Source: Pelagibacteraceae bacterium AG-349-L17 (lineage in GTDB: Bacteria; Pseudomonadota; Alphaproteobacteria; Pelagibacterales; Pelagibacteraceae). From it: 64,000 nucleotides of DNA. The position numbers and the translations under genes were made by a program. Under the pieces are notes generated by a model. The model was not told the DNA's origin and did no database searches. It saw nothing but the letters and a program-made list of their open reading frames with translations. Shown in pieces: positions 1 through 10,309 of the stretch. Numbering within the stretch: the stretch's first letter is position 1; the number at the start of each line of letters is the position of its first letter. The DNA lies in contig QCDC01000005.1 in the NCBI GenBank assembly GCA_003278805.1, positions 28,355-92,354 on the forward strand, given 5' to 3'.

Positions 1-1007
1 TAAAGCCTAAAATGCATGGTCCTGATGAAACAGCATTTACAGATTTAATTTTTTCTAAAGTTGAGGAAGTTCTAAGTTTACCTAAGTACACTTGCAAGAT
101 CGGTATTATGGATGAAGAAAGAAGAACATCAGCAAATTTAAAAGAGTGTATTAGAAGTCTTAAAAATAGGGTTTTCTTCGTCAATACAGGATTCCTCGAT
201 CGCACGGGTGATGAAATGCATACATCAATGGAAGCCGGTCCTATGATCAAAAAAGGTGATATGAAATCATCTAAATGGATTACTGCATACGAAAACAATA
301 ATGTTGATATTGGTTTAAGTTGTGGATTTTCTGGTAAAGCTCAAATTGGAAAAGGAATGTGGGCAATGCCTGATAAAATGAAAGATATGATGGAGCAAAA
401 AACAGGGCACTTAAAAGCAGGAGCAAACTGCGCATGGGTTCCTTCTCCAACAGCAGCTGCATTGCATGCTTTACATTATCATGAGATAAATATTTTTAAT
501 GAACAAAAAAAATTAATAGATAGAGAACCAGCTAAGCTTGATGATCTCTTAACAATCCCAATAGCAGACAGACCTAATTGGTCTGTAGAAGATATAAATA
601 AAGAAATTTCTAATTCTGCACAAACTTTATTAGGTTATGTTGTAAGATGGGTCGATCAAGGTGTGGGTTGTTCTAAAGTTCCAGATATTAATAACATAGG
701 TTTAATGGAAGACAGGGCCACTCTTAGAATTTCATCTCAGCATATAGCAAACTGGATACATCATGGTATTACAACAAAAATACAAGTAACTGAAATAATG
801 AAAGAGATGGCCAAGATTGTAGACGACCAGAATAAAGATGATCCACTATATGTTAAAATGAGTGGTGATTATGAAAACTCTATAGCATTTCAAACTGCGT
901 GTGATTTAGTGTTTAAAGGTAAAGAACAACCTTCAGGATATACTGAACCATTACTTCATTTAAATAGATTGAAAAAAAAATCTAATCTGAGTTCGAAGCC
1001 AAATTAG
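1..1007 (+). CDS. glcB: Malate synthase G, C-terminal part (5' truncated by window edge)
   Basis: Frame is open to the window start (KPKMHGPDE...); malate synthase G motifs [40 protein letters not shown]. Confidence 0.95.
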   Translation, partial: KPKMHGPDETAFTDLIFSKVEEVLSLPKYTCKIGIMDEERRTSANLKECIRSLKNRVFFVNTGFLDRTGDEMHTSMEAGPMIKKGDMKSSKWITAYENNNVDIGLSCGFSGKAQIGKGMWAMPDKMKDMMEQKTGHLKAGANCAWVPSPTAAALHALHYHEINIFNEQKKLIDREPAKLDDLLTIPIADRPNWSVEDINKEISNSAQTLLGYVVRWVDQGVGCSKVPDINNIGLMEDRATLRISSQHIANWIHHGITTKIQVTEIMKEMAKIVDDQNKDDPLYVKMSGDYENSIAFQTACDLVFKGKEQPSGYTEPLLHLNRLKKKSNLSSKPN

Positions 1008-1599
1008 ATCGATTTTTAAAAGCAGAAAATAAAGTCCCATCATCTAAACTTTCAATTTCTCCACCAACAGGTAATCCTTGTGCTAATTTAGTAATTTTAA
1101 CATCTAAATTTTTTAGACTATCTTGAATATAATATGCAGTTGTTTGACCTTCAACAGTTGCACTAGTTGCAAGTATGACTTCTTCTATCTTATCTTTTTT
1201 AACTCTTTGTACTAAAGAATTAATTAACAAATCCTCTTTTTTTTGTCCAGCTGATGAAATAGTGCCTCCTAAAATATGAAAATAACCTTTATATATATTT
1301 GAACTTTCTATACTCCACTGGTCAGATATATTTTCTACTACACAAATTTTTTCATATTTTCTATCTACAATTTTACAATTTTCATAATCACAATCTATTG
1401 AAATAGATTTTAAAGCTCCACAAATTTTACATCTAGAAATATTTTTATAAACATCCGCTAATGATTTTGCTAAAGGCTTTACTAATTCATCTCTGTTATT
1501 AATTAACTTTAATACAATTCGCTTTGCTGATTTAGGACCCAAACCAGGCAATTTTGATATCAGTTTAATTAAATCATCTATCTCATTACCATTTTCCAT
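982..1599 (-). CDS. recR: Recombination protein RecR
   Basis: Helix-hairpin [12 protein letters not shown], Cys4 zinc finger (CKICGAL...C), TOPRIM; upstream neighbours ybaB and dnaX. Confidence 0.95.
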   Translation of the reverse strand: MENGNEIDDLIKLISKLPGLGPKSAKRIVLKLINNRDELVKPLAKSLADVYKNISRCKICGALKSISIDCDYENCKIVDRKYEKICVVENISDQWSIESSNIYKGYFHILGGTISSAGQKKEDLLINSLVQRVKKDKIEEVILATSATVEGQTTAYYIQDSLKNLDVKITKLAQGLPVGGEIESLDDGTLFSAFKNRSNLASNSD

Positions 1600-1602
1600 A
1601 TT

Positions 1603-1920
1603 TTATAAGGGCCATTTGAAACCTGGAATTCCAAACCCACCTGTTGCTTTTGAAATTTCCTCAGTCGTTTTTGATTTAAGTTGAGATTTAGCACTATTAT
1701 GTGCTGCAACAATTAAATCTTCAATTATGGTTTTGTCCTCTTTCATAATTTCATCAGATAACTTTATTGTTTGCATCTCTCCCTCTCCATCCAAAATTAT
1801 CTTTACAGAATTTGAACCCGAAACTCCTTCAACTCTTATTTCCTTAATCTTTTGTTGGCTTTCTTTCATTTTTGCCTCAAGTTCTTTTGCTTTATCTAAA
1901 ATTTTACTAAAATCAGTCAT
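1603..1920 (-). CDS. YbaB/EbfC family nucleoid-associated protein
   Basis: Small protein between dnaX and recR; ...KAKELEAKMKESQQKIKEIRVEGVSG...GGFGIPGFKWPL. Start placed at internal MTDFSK. Confidence 0.9.
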   Translation of the reverse strand: MTDFSKILDKAKELEAKMKESQQKIKEIRVEGVSGSNSVKIILDGEGEMQTIKLSDEIMKEDKTIIEDLIVAAHNSAKSQLKSKTTEEISKATGGFGIPGFKWPL

Positions 1921-3565
1921 TATCAACTCCATCTTTGTTTGAATTTACATCTATTAATTCGGCATCAGGAAATTTATCCAGCACACTTTTAAATATTTCT
2001 GAATTTTTCATTTCATCCATTAACTGTTTTTTTATATTTTTTTCTTTATCTTTTACTGACATTTGTCCTTTTAATTTACTAAACGTAATAATCCATCTTT
2101 CACCAGTCCATTCAAAAAGCTTTGATGATAAATCTTTTACAAAATCTTTATCTAAACTTTCATTAAAAGATATTTCAATTCTATTTTTTTCAAATTTTAC
2201 AAGGTTAACATTTTTTTCTAACTCGTATTTAAGCTTGATCTCTTTTTTTTTTGAACAAATTTCAATTAAATCCTCAAGTGTATTTATATTAATTTTATGT
2301 TCTGCTTTAATTTCTGTATGAACTTCTGGTTTAATTTTTTCTTCCTGTGCAACATTCTTAATTTGATTTATTGTTTTAGAAGTTAATTCAGTTTCTTTAT
2401 TGTTAACTAAATTTTCACTCTTCAAATCAATCTCAACTTTTTCAACATTATTTTTAGATTTTACAGAACTTAAATGCATTAGTCTTATTAAGAACATTTC
2501 AATTGAAAGGTGCTGGTTAGAAACAATATCAATTTCTTCAAGAGAAGAGATGGCAAATTGCCAAAATAATATTAATACCCCTGAGTCTATTTGATTTGAT
2601 AAATTTTTAATTTTAGAAAATTCTTCATCATTTAATGAAAAGTTTGTACTTTCTAAAGTTAAAAAATTAATATTTTTAAAATAGTAAAGTAACTCTAAGA
2701 AATCATTAATAAAAACTTTTGGTTCAACACCTTGTTCATAAATTTTTCTATAAATACTTATTACTTTTGTTTCTTCACCTTTTAAAATCAACTCAAATAA
2801 ATCGATTAATTGAGATTTATCAAAATACCCAAAAATTTTCTGAGCTGAATTTAAATCCAATTCCTTTCCATCATCCAAACTTAATAATGCTCTATCTAAT
2901 AATGATAAAGCATCTCTAACAGAACCTTCCGAAATTTTTACTATAAGCTTTAAAGCATCTTCTGTTATTTTTCCATTTTCCTTATCTTTAATTAATTTTA
3001 TATATTCTAATAATTCTGAGGATTTAATTCTAGACAAATCAAATCTTTGACATCTAGAAACAACAGTAATAGGAATTTTTTTTATTTCTGTTGTTGCAAA
3101 AATAAATTTTAAATATTCTGGCGGCTCTTCTAAAGTTTTTAATAATGCATTAAATGCTTGCTTGCTAAGCATATGAACTTCATCAATTATGAAAATTTTA
3201 TATTTTGCAGATGTTGGCCCATATCTAGAAAATTCAATCAAATCTCTTACATCATCTACGCCTGTTTTGCTTGCAGCATCCATCTCAAGAACATCGATAT
3301 GATTTGAGTTTGTAATCGCATCACAATTATCACATTTAATTTTACATTTATTTTCTATTCCATTTGAGCAATTAAGTGCTTTTGCAACAATTCTTGCAGT
3401 GGTAGTTTTTCCTATTCCCCTTATTCCAGTGAACAAATATGCATTAGGTATTTTGTTAGCTTTAATCGAATTAGTTATTGTTTCCGTAACAACCTCTTGA
3501 CCTATAAGATCATCAAAAGTTTGTGGTCTATATTTTAATGCTAATACTTTTGAGTTATTATTCAT
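1913..3565 (-). CDS. dnaX: DNA polymerase III subunit gamma/tau
   Basis: LALKYRPQTFDDLIGQE, GIRGIGKTTTARI Walker A, zinc-binding cysteines, IDEVHMLSKQAFNALLKTLEEPP. Confidence 0.97.
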   Translation of the reverse strand: MNNNSKVLALKYRPQTFDDLIGQEVVTETITNSIKANKIPNAYLFTGIRGIGKTTTARIVAKALNCSNGIENKCKIKCDNCDAITNSNHIDVLEMDAASKTGVDDVRDLIEFSRYGPTSAKYKIFIIDEVHMLSKQAFNALLKTLEEPPEYLKFIFATTEIKKIPITVVSRCQRFDLSRIKSSELLEYIKLIKDKENGKITEDALKLIVKISEGSVRDALSLLDRALLSLDDGKELDLNSAQKIFGYFDKSQLIDLFELILKGEETKVISIYRKIYEQGVEPKVFINDFLELLYYFKNINFLTLESTNFSLNDEEFSKIKNLSNQIDSGVLILFWQFAISSLEEIDIVSNQHLSIEMFLIRLMHLSSVKSKNNVEKVEIDLKSENLVNNKETELTSKTINQIKNVAQEEKIKPEVHTEIKAEHKININTLEDLIEICSKKKEIKLKYELEKNVNLVKFEKNRIEISFNESLDKDFVKDLSSKLFEWTGERWIITFSKLKGQMSVKDKEKNIKKQLMDEMKNSEIFKSVLDKFPDAELIDVNSNKDGVDND

Positions 3566-3574
3566 ATATTTATA

Positions 3575-3659
3575 AGGAGACTAGAACCTGAATAACTGTC
3601 TCTACGACTGCTTCCGTTAAGATCTGGTCGGGTTCAAGCAGCATCCACCTCTAGCCTCC
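3575..3659 (-). ncRNA. ffs: Small (4.5S-type) signal recognition particle RNA
   Basis: Reverse complement GGAGGCTAGAGGTGGATGCTGCTTGAACCCGACCAGATCTTAACGGAAGCAGTCG...CAGGTTCTAGTCTCC: complementary ends plus a GACCAG...GGAAGCAG SRP core between dnaX and pheA. Confidence 0.85.
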
Positions 3660-3705
3660 AAAACCATTATAGCAGTTAAAATTTCTAATCTACAAGAAAA
3701 GATTC

Positions 3706-4542
3706 TTATTTTTTTTGTCTCAAGCTATCCGCTTCGAAAACACCTAGAACGTGAAAATCCTCACAATGCAAACCTAGCTCTTCAAGAGATTTCTGAACTT
3801 TTGGATCTTCGATGTGTCCATCCAAATCACATAAGAAAAAATAGGAGTCGAAACTATTTTTTTCTGGATAACTTTGTAGTTTAGTTAGGTTTACACCATT
3901 AATAGCAAAACCTCCTAGTGATTGGTAGAGGGCAGCTGGCTTACTTTTCAATTTAAACAAAAAAGAAGTTATATAAGTTTTATCTTTAAATTCTGGTTGA
4001 GAAATATTTTTTCCCATAACCAAAAATCTTGTCAAATTTCCACTTTCGTTTTCTATATTTTTTTTAATAACTTCTAATCCATAAATTTCAGCACTTAAGG
4101 AAGACGCTATCGCAGATTGTTTGATATCTTTTGTTTTAGAAATCATTTCAGCAGATCCAGCAGTATCTGCTCTAATATGTTCTGCTAAATTATTTTCTTT
4201 TATAAATTTTGAACACTGAGACAATCCTTGCGCGTGCGAGTATACTTCTTTTATATCTTTTAATTTAGCACCAGGTTGTCCTAATAAGTTGTGCTCAATT
4301 TTTTGAAAATGCTCTTTATAAATATTTAGCCTATGTTTAAATATTAAATATTCAATTCCAATATTACCAGTAATTCTATTTGACTCTGGAATTATAATTC
4401 TGCTATCTGATTCTTCAGATGCTTTGTTAAAACACTCATCAAAAGTTTTACATGGCAAGATCTCAGCCTTGGGATCAATTGAAAGAGCTGCTAAATGAGA
4501 ATATGCACCAAAGGTTCCTTGAAAATAAATTTTACTCATCAA
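3706..4542 (-). CDS. pheA: Prephenate dehydratase
   Basis: YFQGTFGAYSHLAAL..., ESGNLTRFLVMG, C-terminal ACT domain (SKPAALYQSLGGFAINGVNLTKLQSYP). Confidence 0.93.
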   Translation of the reverse strand: MMSKIYFQGTFGAYSHLAALSIDPKAEILPCKTFDECFNKASEESDSRIIIPESNRITGNIGIEYLIFKHRLNIYKEHFQKIEHNLLGQPGAKLKDIKEVYSHAQGLSQCSKFIKENNLAEHIRADTAGSAEMISKTKDIKQSAIASSLSAEIYGLEVIKKNIENESGNLTRFLVMGKNISQPEFKDKTYITSFLFKLKSKPAALYQSLGGFAINGVNLTKLQSYPEKNSFDSYFFLCDLDGHIEDPKVQKSLEELGLHCEDFHVLGVFEADSLRQKK

Positions 4543-5270
4543 TTCTTATATTCCATTATTTTTTTCAAGGCTAGATAATCTTCCTCAGTATCTACTCCTA
4601 TTGGAGATGATTTTGCAAGTGAAACATTGATATCAATATTATTATCTAATGCTCTTAACTGCTCTAATCGATTTTCTATTTCATTTTTAGATTGATCTAA
4701 GTGAACAAATTTTTCAAGACAATCTCTTGAATAACAATAAATTCCAATATGGTGATAAATATTATCTACCTGCTCAGATTTTCTTGAAAAGGAGACTGCC
4801 TTTGGAAAATGATCCCCTTCTAGGCTGTTTTCAGTGATGACCTTAACAATATTTTCATTCTTCAAGTTTTTAATATCTTTTATTTTTGCGGCAAGAGTTC
4901 CTAAATTAGAATTATTTTTTACCATTTTGTCATTCAAACTTTTTATATCATCAATCTCGATTGCTGGTTCATCACCTTGTAAATTCATAATGAAATCAAC
5001 ATCTCTAATATTTGATTTTTTTAGTGCCTCATGAATTCTATCCGTACCTGTCTTGTGTTTATTGCTGGTTAAAATAGCATTAAAACCATTTTTTTTCACA
5101 TCTTCGACTATTACCTGGTCTTCAGTTGCTACAATCACTTCTCCAATATTGGCCTCTTCTGCTTTTCTAGATACGTGTGAAATAATTGATATACCATTTA
5201 TTTTTAACAAAGGTTTGCCTGGTAGCCTATTGGCGGACATTCTAGAGGGTATAATAACTAAAGTTTTCAT
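4539..5270 (-). CDS. kdsB: 3-deoxy-manno-octulosonate cytidylyltransferase (CMP-KDO synthetase)
   Basis: VIIPSRMSANRLPGKPLLKI...; GTDRIHEAL; NLQGDEPAI; HHIGIYCYSRDCLEKF. Confidence 0.95.
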   Translation of the reverse strand: MKTLVIIPSRMSANRLPGKPLLKINGISIISHVSRKAEEANIGEVIVATEDQVIVEDVKKNGFNAILTSNKHKTGTDRIHEALKKSNIRDVDFIMNLQGDEPAIEIDDIKSLNDKMVKNNSNLGTLAAKIKDIKNLKNENIVKVITENSLEGDHFPKAVSFSRKSEQVDNIYHHIGIYCYSRDCLEKFVHLDQSKNEIENRLEQLRALDNNIDINVSLAKSSPIGVDTEEDYLALKKIMEYKN

Positions 5271-5382
5271 TATATTTTCAAATTATTATACTCATTAAAC
5301 AACTATAGAGGCAAATTTATACATTAAATTTTAGCTATTTTTTAATTTATCATGTTATACGTTCACTACAAAATTTAGAAAA

Positions 5383-5922
5383 ATGGATTCTTTCGAAATT
5401 AATAAAATAGTTGCTGCAGTTTTAATGGTTGCACTACTTATTATCGGAATTGGAAAATTATCTGATGTTATATTCCATGTAGATAAACCTGAGACACCAG
5501 GTTACGCTGTTGAAGTAGAGGCTGCAACTACAGTATCTGCATCTAGCTCAAGTTCAGCATCAGATGAAATCGACATAGCCACATTAATGGCAATGGGAGA
5601 TATTGCGCATGGTGAAAAAGTTTTTAAAAAATGTGCAGCTTGTCATTCAATTGTTAAAGGAGGAAAGAATGCTATAGGTCCAGCTCTTTATAATGTTGTA
5701 GGAAGAAAAGTTGGAGCGATAGAGGACTATAAATATTCAAAAGCACTAGCTGCATACGATAAAAATTGGACTTTTGAAGAATTGAATGGATTTTTAATTA
5801 AACCTGCTAAATGGATAAAGGGAACAAAGATGGCATATGCAGGTCTTAGAAAAGAAAAAGATAGAGCCTCTGTAATAAAATATCTAAATGAGAATTCAGA
5901 CAGCCCTTTGCCACTACCTTAA
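5383..5922 (+). CDS. Membrane-anchored class I cytochrome c (CycM-like)
   Basis: N-terminal TM helix, haem motif CAACH, GPALYNVVGRK, distal WIKGTKMAYAG. Confidence 0.92.
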   Translation: MDSFEINKIVAAVLMVALLIIGIGKLSDVIFHVDKPETPGYAVEVEAATTVSASSSSSASDEIDIATLMAMGDIAHGEKVFKKCAACHSIVKGGKNAIGPALYNVVGRKVGAIEDYKYSKALAAYDKNWTFEELNGFLIKPAKWIKGTKMAYAGLRKEKDRASVIKYLNENSDSPLPLP

Positions 5923-6843
5923 TTTCCCAAAACAATATAACAAAATACTTTTTTGAACATGGACTCTATTGAGTGCTTGTTGCCATACATGAGATCTTTT
6001 ACCCAAGAAAACATCATCACTTACCTCATCCCCTCTCGGCAAACAATGTAAAAAAATGCAACTTTTTTTTGCATAACTCATTAATTTTTTATCAATTTTA
6101 AATTTCTTAAATGCTTTTATTTTTTTCTTCTTATTAACTTTGTCATTTAAAGAAATAACTTTATCAGAAAAAATCACATCTGCACCAGATACTGCTTTTT
6201 TAGCATCATTATAAATATAAATTTTTTTATTATTACTTTTGACCCATGATCTAACTTCTTTTCCCGGTTCAAATTTTTTAGGACAACCAATACTTAGTTT
6301 GAAAGAAAATTTTACTGAAGCAGCAATTAAACTATCCAAAACATTATTAGAGTCACCTATCCAACAAATGTTTAATTTTGAAATAGGTTTCTTCTTTATT
6401 TCCTCAACTGTAAATACATCTGATAAAACCTGAGTAGGATGAGATGAGGGACTTAATCCATTAATTACCGGTATTGATAAATATTTTGCAAAATTTTCAA
6501 CCTTTTTATCGCTATCAGTTCTAAGCATAAATCCATCACCATAAGTCGAAATGATTTTAGCAGTATCAGCAATGCTTTCTCCCCCTTGACCTAAATGAAG
6601 TTCGTTTGATCTTAGAGTTAAAGTACCACCACCTAGTTGTTTAATAGCTAAATAAAAGCTTAATCTTGTTCGTAAACTAGATTTTTCAAACATCTGTATT
6701 AATAATTTTCCTTTTAAGGGTGCGCCCTTATCAACTTCAAGTGTGCTAATTTTTTTTCTTAAACTTTTTCTTTTCTTAGCGTCTGCAATAATCTTTCTCA
6801 CATCTTTTGCAGGTATATCTTTTAGATTTATAAAATGCTTCAT
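5914..6843 (-). CDS. argF: Ornithine carbamoyltransferase
   Basis: FEKSSLRTRLSF (STRT-type carbamoyl-phosphate motif), HPTQVLSD, FLHCLPRG; adjacent to argD. Confidence 0.93.
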   Translation of the reverse strand: MKHFINLKDIPAKDVRKIIADAKKRKSLRKKISTLEVDKGAPLKGKLLIQMFEKSSLRTRLSFYLAIKQLGGGTLTLRSNELHLGQGGESIADTAKIISTYGDGFMLRTDSDKKVENFAKYLSIPVINGLSPSSHPTQVLSDVFTVEEIKKKPISKLNICWIGDSNNVLDSLIAASVKFSFKLSIGCPKKFEPGKEVRSWVKSNNKKIYIYNDAKKAVSGADVIFSDKVISLNDKVNKKKKIKAFKKFKIDKKLMSYAKKSCIFLHCLPRGDEVSDDVFLGKRSHVWQQALNRVHVQKSILLYCFGKLR

Positions 6844-6845
6844 GA

Positions 6846-8009
6846 TTATTTTATTTCTGAGCAAACTTTATCAATTATTTTTAATGCTAGATCTATTTCT
6901 TTTATTTTGACATTTAAAGGAGGCAAAATACGAACAACATTTTCAGCAGCACGGATAGTTAACAATTTATTGTCCATTAATTTTTTGATAAACTTTGTTT
7001 GATCTGTTTGAAGTTGAATTCCAATTAATAAACCTCTTCCTCTTATCTCCTTAATAATACTTGGATATTTTTCCTTTAACTTATTTAATTTCAAAAAAAA
7101 ATATTTTGAAGATTTTTTTACGTTATTTAGAAATTTCTTTGTAGAAACTATATCCATTACAGTATTTCCTACCGCCATAGCTAGAGGATTACCACCAAAA
7201 GTTGAACCATGAGTTCCAGGTATCATGCCGACAGCAACTTTTTTATTCATTAGAACTGCACCAATAGGAAATCCAGAGCCTATTCCCTTAGCTATAGGCA
7301 CTATATCAGCTGCCACTTTAGATTTTTCAAAAGCAAAAAAATCTCCAGACCGAGAAATCCCACATTGAACTTCATCTAAAATAAGTAATATTTTCTTTTT
7401 ATTGCATAACTTTCTCAATTCTTTAAGACACCAATCTGGTATTACCTTGATACCACCTTCACCCATTATAGTTTCAACCATAATTGCAGCTGTGTTTTTA
7501 GTAATCTTTTTTTTTAAAGATTTATGATCTCCAAAGACAAAATGATCAAAACCTCCTACATGTCCAAAGCCTTCAGTCATTTTCTTTGACCCACTTGCAA
7601 AAATAGTGGCTAAAGTTCTTCCGTGAAAAGAATTTTTAATACATAAAATTCGAGTTTTATTTGGTTTTCCAATAGTATAAAAATATCTTCTAGCAACCTT
7701 TATTGCTGCCTCCGTAGCTTCTGCTCCTGAATTTTGAAACATAACATGATCAGCAAATGTTTTTTGGCACAACTTTTTCGCTAATTTTTCTCCCTCTGGA
7801 ATTTGAAAAGCATTAGAAACATGCCAAAGTTTTTTTGATTGATCTCTTATTGTTTTAACTAATTTTGAATGAGCATGACCTAATGAGTTAACAGCTATTC
7901 CTTGAACAAAATCTAAATATTTTTTTCCATCTGTTGAAAAAAGATAACTTCCTTTTCCATACTTAAAGGCAATTTTTTTTCTATTATAATTTTTTGCTAA
8001 ATAGCTCAT
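6846..8009 (-). CDS. argD: Acetylornithine aminotransferase
   Basis: Class III PLP aminotransferase: FQNSGAEATEAAIK, SFHGRT, LILDEVQCGISRSG, GTHGSTFGGNPLA. Confidence 0.94.
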   Translation of the reverse strand: MSYLAKNYNRKKIAFKYGKGSYLFSTDGKKYLDFVQGIAVNSLGHAHSKLVKTIRDQSKKLWHVSNAFQIPEGEKLAKKLCQKTFADHVMFQNSGAEATEAAIKVARRYFYTIGKPNKTRILCIKNSFHGRTLATIFASGSKKMTEGFGHVGGFDHFVFGDHKSLKKKITKNTAAIMVETIMGEGGIKVIPDWCLKELRKLCNKKKILLILDEVQCGISRSGDFFAFEKSKVAADIVPIAKGIGSGFPIGAVLMNKKVAVGMIPGTHGSTFGGNPLAMAVGNTVMDIVSTKKFLNNVKKSSKYFFLKLNKLKEKYPSIIKEIRGRGLLIGIQLQTDQTKFIKKLMDNKLLTIRAAENVVRILPPLNVKIKEIDLALKIIDKVCSEIK

Positions 8010-8192
8010 AAATTTAATTTGTTTTATAAAGTTTAATTATTAATACAAGTTGGGATTGAAAATATACATACACATTATTTGCTTATTACTGTTGATAACT
8101 CTTATTTTTTGATTGTTTAATTTTAATTTATATCAGTATATTGTTGTCGTATAAATAATAAACACAATATATAGACATATAAAAAGCTAGGT

Positions 8193-8690
8193 ATGAGCAA
8201 TTGGACCAAGGAAAATATCGAATTTCTCCAAAAGCATTGGGGAACGTGTACGGCTAGAGAAATTAGTGAAAAAATGGGTGCAGGTTTTACACGTAATAGT
8301 ATTATTGGGAAGGCGAGCAGACTTGGATTATCTGCAAAAATTAAAACACGAAAAGCTACTTCAAATCAAAATCTAGAGAACAATTTAGTTGATAAAAATA
8401 CTAAAACAAAAAGAGGTCGTAGAAGTAAATTTAAGTCATTAATAATCGAAAAAGATTTTGAGCCAGAAAATCCTAAACAGCTAGAAGAGCTTGACGAGAA
8501 TTCTTGTAAATGGCCTATTGGGCATCCTGATGAAAAATCATTTTATTTTTGTGGTAGATCATCATTGAAAGACTTTTCATATTGCAAACTTCATCTGCTT
8601 TATGCTTATCAACCAAAAGGTAAAAAAGAAGATGTAATTGAAAAAGAAGAAGTCCCAGAATTTATTGGAAAAAAAATTAAATCAGCTTAA
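8193..8690 (+). CDS. gcrA: GcrA-family cell cycle regulator
   Basis: MSNWTKENIEFLQKHWGTCTAREISEKMGAGFTRNSIIGKASRLGL N-terminus; C-terminal CKWPIGHP...FCGRSSLKDFSYCKLH. Confidence 0.9.
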   Translation: MSNWTKENIEFLQKHWGTCTAREISEKMGAGFTRNSIIGKASRLGLSAKIKTRKATSNQNLENNLVDKNTKTKRGRRSKFKSLIIEKDFEPENPKQLEELDENSCKWPIGHPDEKSFYFCGRSSLKDFSYCKLHLLYAYQPKGKKEDVIEKEEVPEFIGKKIKSA

Positions 8691-9679
8691 TTTTGGCCAG
8701 TTTTATTTTCTAAATCATTATTAGAAGTATATTTTTCTGTAGAGAACTGCCCACCTTCCCTCCACATATAACAATACTTTTTAACCTCATCATTAAAATA
8801 TCTTTTACTAGGCATTCCAACATCTGAATTAGTTTTATATTTTCCAGACGGAATATTGTCATATTTTAAAAGTCTTAACTGATCTCTAGTGATTAAAGGT
8901 TTGGGTAATATTTCAAAAAATCTTGCAGACAATTCTGCTAAGGGCAAAGGAAAAGGAAGTAAAATTCTTTTTTTATCAATAAGATTTAATAATCTTTGTA
9001 ATATCTCTTTAAAAGTAATTATCTCTGGTCCAACACACTCTATAATTTTTGAATAGATATTGTTAGAAATAACATGATGAATTGTATCTGTTAAATCAGA
9101 ACAATGAATTGGCGCAAACTTTGTTTTACCATTATAATAAAGTGGAAATAATGGAAGTCTATTAAGTAAAGTTAAAAAATTAGTTGTTAGCTGATCATCT
9201 TGGGAAAATACAATTGATGGTCTTAAAATTGTTGCTAATGGGAAATTTTTTAAAATCTCTTTTTCTCCTTCAAGTTTACTTTTAGCATATTCAGAATCTG
9301 TTGCCTCGTTTATACCTAAAGCAGATAAATGAATAAAATGTTTAAGATTATATTCTTTAGATAGTTTTGCTAACAGCGAGGGAAATACGGAATGAATATT
9401 TCTAAATGTATTACCTTTTTTTTGTTCATACAGTATTCCAATTAAATTTATACAAATCTCTGCTTTTTTGAACAATTCTCTGATCTTATCTTCCTCAAAA
9501 ATATTTGCCTCAACTATGTCAATATATCCAGCATTCGCCTGGGTTTTAATTATATAACTTTTTTGGTGTAAATTTCTGGTAACTACAGTAACTTTATAAT
9601 TATTCTTAGTTAGCTTTCTTATTAAGTTTCTACCAATTTGACCACTACCACCAAAAATTAGACAATTTTTTTCTTTCAT
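8687..9679 (-). CDS. NAD(P)-dependent epimerase/NDUFA9-like complex I assembly protein
   Basis: FGGSGQIGRNLIRKL Rossmann motif; HFIHLSALGINEATDSEYAKSKLEGE; overall NDUFA9-like. Confidence 0.85.
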   Translation of the reverse strand: MKEKNCLIFGGSGQIGRNLIRKLTKNNYKVTVVTRNLHQKSYIIKTQANAGYIDIVEANIFEEDKIRELFKKAEICINLIGILYEQKKGNTFRNIHSVFPSLLAKLSKEYNLKHFIHLSALGINEATDSEYAKSKLEGEKEILKNFPLATILRPSIVFSQDDQLTTNFLTLLNRLPLFPLYYNGKTKFAPIHCSDLTDTIHHVISNNIYSKIIECVGPEIITFKEILQRLLNLIDKKRILLPFPLPLAELSARFFEILPKPLITRDQLRLLKYDNIPSGKYKTNSDVGMPSKRYFNDEVKKYCYMWREGGQFSTEKYTSNNDLENKTGQN

Positions 9680-9695
9680 ATATATATATTTTAAA

Positions 9696-10307
9696 ATGAG
9701 TAATAATATTCAATTACACAAAAACGATCTACCAGATGATTTGAATTTAGGCAATATAATAGCGGTCGATGGTGAATTTATGGGTCTTAATGTAAGACGT
9801 GATCCACTTTGTTTGATCCAAGTATCTTCTGGTAATTCGGATGCTCATATTGTTCAATTTGATAGAAATAATTATAATGCTCCAAATCTAGTAAAGCTAC
9901 TTAGTGATGAAAAGATAAAAAAAATTTTTCATTTTGGTAGAGCGGATATGGCTCATATAAAACATTATCTGAGCACTGACACAAACAATATTTTAGATAC
10001 AAAAATTGCTTCAAAACTTGCAAGATCTTATTCAGATAATCATTCTTTAAAAACTCTTATTAAGGAATTTATAAATATAGATATTAGTAAACAATTTCAA
10101 AGCTCTGATTTTGGAGGTGAACTTACTCCGGCTCAATTAAAATATTGTGCTAATGACGTAATATACTTACATAAAATTCATGAAGAACTAAATAAAATAC
10201 TCATTAGAGAAAATCGTATTAAATTATATGAAGATTGTTTAAAATTTTTAAAAGTAAGAGTTGAACTTGATTTAGCATTATTTAAAGAAGATATTTGGTC
10301 TCATTAA
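9696..10307 (+). CDS. Ribonuclease D-like 3'-5' exonuclease
   Basis: DEDD motifs: IAVDGEFMGL, IFHFGRADMAHIKHYL, YCANDVIYLHKI. Confidence 0.88.
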   Translation: MSNNIQLHKNDLPDDLNLGNIIAVDGEFMGLNVRRDPLCLIQVSSGNSDAHIVQFDRNNYNAPNLVKLLSDEKIKKIFHFGRADMAHIKHYLSTDTNNILDTKIASKLARSYSDNHSLKTLIKEFINIDISKQFQSSDFGGELTPAQLKYCANDVIYLHKIHEELNKILIRENRIKLYEDCLKFLKVRVELDLALFKEDIWSH

Positions 10308-10309
10308 AT

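Noticed and set aside
1935-2321. 128-aa plus-strand ORF and several similar ORFs (e.g. 1727-1942, 2400-2594, 2719-2919)
   Set aside because: Antisense to ybaB and dnaX; Phe/Ser/Leu-rich composition is typical of the complement of Lys/Glu-rich genes.
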